Below are positions 6,356 to 6,631 of a stretch of DNA of 6,631 bases, piece by piece (within the stretch, counting starts at the first letter, position 1; every line of letters begins with the position of its first letter). A program made the position numbers and the translations under genes. The notes beneath the pieces are model-generated. The model had not been told where the DNA came from. It did no database searches and saw nothing but the letters and a program-made list of their open reading frames with translations. Origin of the DNA: Pseudomonadota bacterium (GTDB lineage Bacteria; Pseudomonadota; Gammaproteobacteria; Burkholderiales; Casimicrobiaceae); assembly GCA_022709775.1 (NCBI GenBank), contig JAKLIE010000104.1, forward strand, positions 1 through 6,631, written 5' to 3'.

Positions 6356-6631
6356 GGAATCCTCCCCCAGGCTAGCCGCTTCGCGGCGTCGCGCCCCCCC
6401 TCCTGAAGGAGGGGGAACCGCGCCCTTGGGGCGGCCCGGCGGGCGCGGCCGTTCACGAGATTCCTCCCCCAGGCTAGCCGCTTCGCGGCGTCGCGCCCCC
6501 CCTCCTGAAGGAGGGGGCACCGCGCCCTTGGGGCGGCCCGGCGGGCGCGGCCGTTCACGAGATTCCTCCCCCAGGCTAGCCGCTTCGCGGCGTCGCGCCC
6601 CCCCTCCTGAAGGAGGGGGCACCGCGCCCTT
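6352..6631 (-). other. Open leftward frame through the repeats, possibly the tail of an upstream gene
   Basis: Reading leftward, a frame stays open from the window edge through all repeat copies and ends with TGA at 6352-6354, which overlaps the livG GTG as GTGA. It would encode a 34-residue repeat containing CPLLQEGGRDAAKRLAWGRN. GTGA or ATGA overlaps are normal at livM-livG junctions, so an upstream permease gene could run into the repeats and end here. Equally, the repeats may be untranslated spacer; the peptide has no permease character. Two of three leftward frames are open because the period is a multiple of three. Confidence 0.2.
6361..6631. repeat. 102-bp direct tandem repeat, 2.66 copies visible, truncated by window end
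   Basis: Copies lie at 6361-6462, 6463-6564 and 6565-6631 (67 nt, cut by the edge). Copies 1 and 2 differ only at 6416 (A) versus 6518 (C); the partial third copy matches copy 2 over its visible length. Each full unit contains a 9-bp inverted repeat, CCCCCTCCT / AGGAGGGGG around GA, and an 8-bp stem, CCGCGCCC / GGGCGCGG around 15 nt. The short palindrome GCTAGC also occurs in each copy. The flank toward livG (6345-6360) resembles a decayed unit end. The array fills the space upstream of livG. Near-identity implies recent expansion or homogenisation. Confidence 0.95.

Noticed and set aside
6356..6622. N-terminal extension of the LivG-type protein through the repeats
   Set aside because: Standard family length and a strong Shine-Dalgarno support GTG at 6355; the extension would be Pro/Gly/Arg-rich repeat peptide. 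It is kept only as an alternative.
6361..6631. Tandem repeats as a CRISPR array
   Set aside because: The units are directly contiguous 102-bp copies with no unique spacers.

Overview
The window is a very GC-rich bacterial segment with strong G/C third-position bias. Gene content (NapF, a COG3970-type FAH protein, a short MetE-like protein, a DUF1932 dehydrogenase and a Liv-type ABC cassette) and two repeat styles (a GGGGTCAGATT palindrome and a CCCCCTCC/GGAGGGGG-bearing unit) suggest a betaproteobacterium, probably Burkholderiales-like. This is inference from style, not a database match.

Layout: four genes run rightward and three leftward, with the two groups converging near 4295-4308. Rightward: napF (202-768), an FAH-family hydrolase/lyase (845-2023), a short cobalamin-independent methionine-synthase-like protein (2160-3305) and a two-domain NAD(P)-dependent dehydrogenase with a DUF1932 C-terminus (3368-4294). 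Leftward, in transcription order: livG-type ATPase (6355 to 5603), livF-type ATPase (5610 to 4909, overlapping livG by 8 nt) and a hemerythrin-like HHE protein (4896 to 4309). The start of the leftward operon, probably permease and binding-protein genes, lies beyond the right edge.

Functional reading: the FAH, MetE-like and dehydrogenase genes look like a small catabolic or one-carbon module, and the leftward operon supplies the two ATPases of a HAAT-family importer (branched-chain amino acids, amides or small organic acids). The substrate cannot be read from the ATPases. NapF normally works with periplasmic nitrate reductase, but no other nap gene is visible.

The most unusual structure is a 102-bp direct tandem repeat (6361 to the window end, 2.66 copies visible) immediately upstream of livG. 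Its period is 34 codons, two leftward frames stay open through it, and each complete leftward-read unit ends in a copy of the livG-style ribosome-binding site followed by GTGA. A second notable element is a near-perfect palindrome at 3310-3341 directly after the MetE-like stop codon, in which three related segments can form mutually exclusive hairpins. I found no clearly new multi-gene system. No rRNA, tRNA, CRISPR array or transposase gene is visible.
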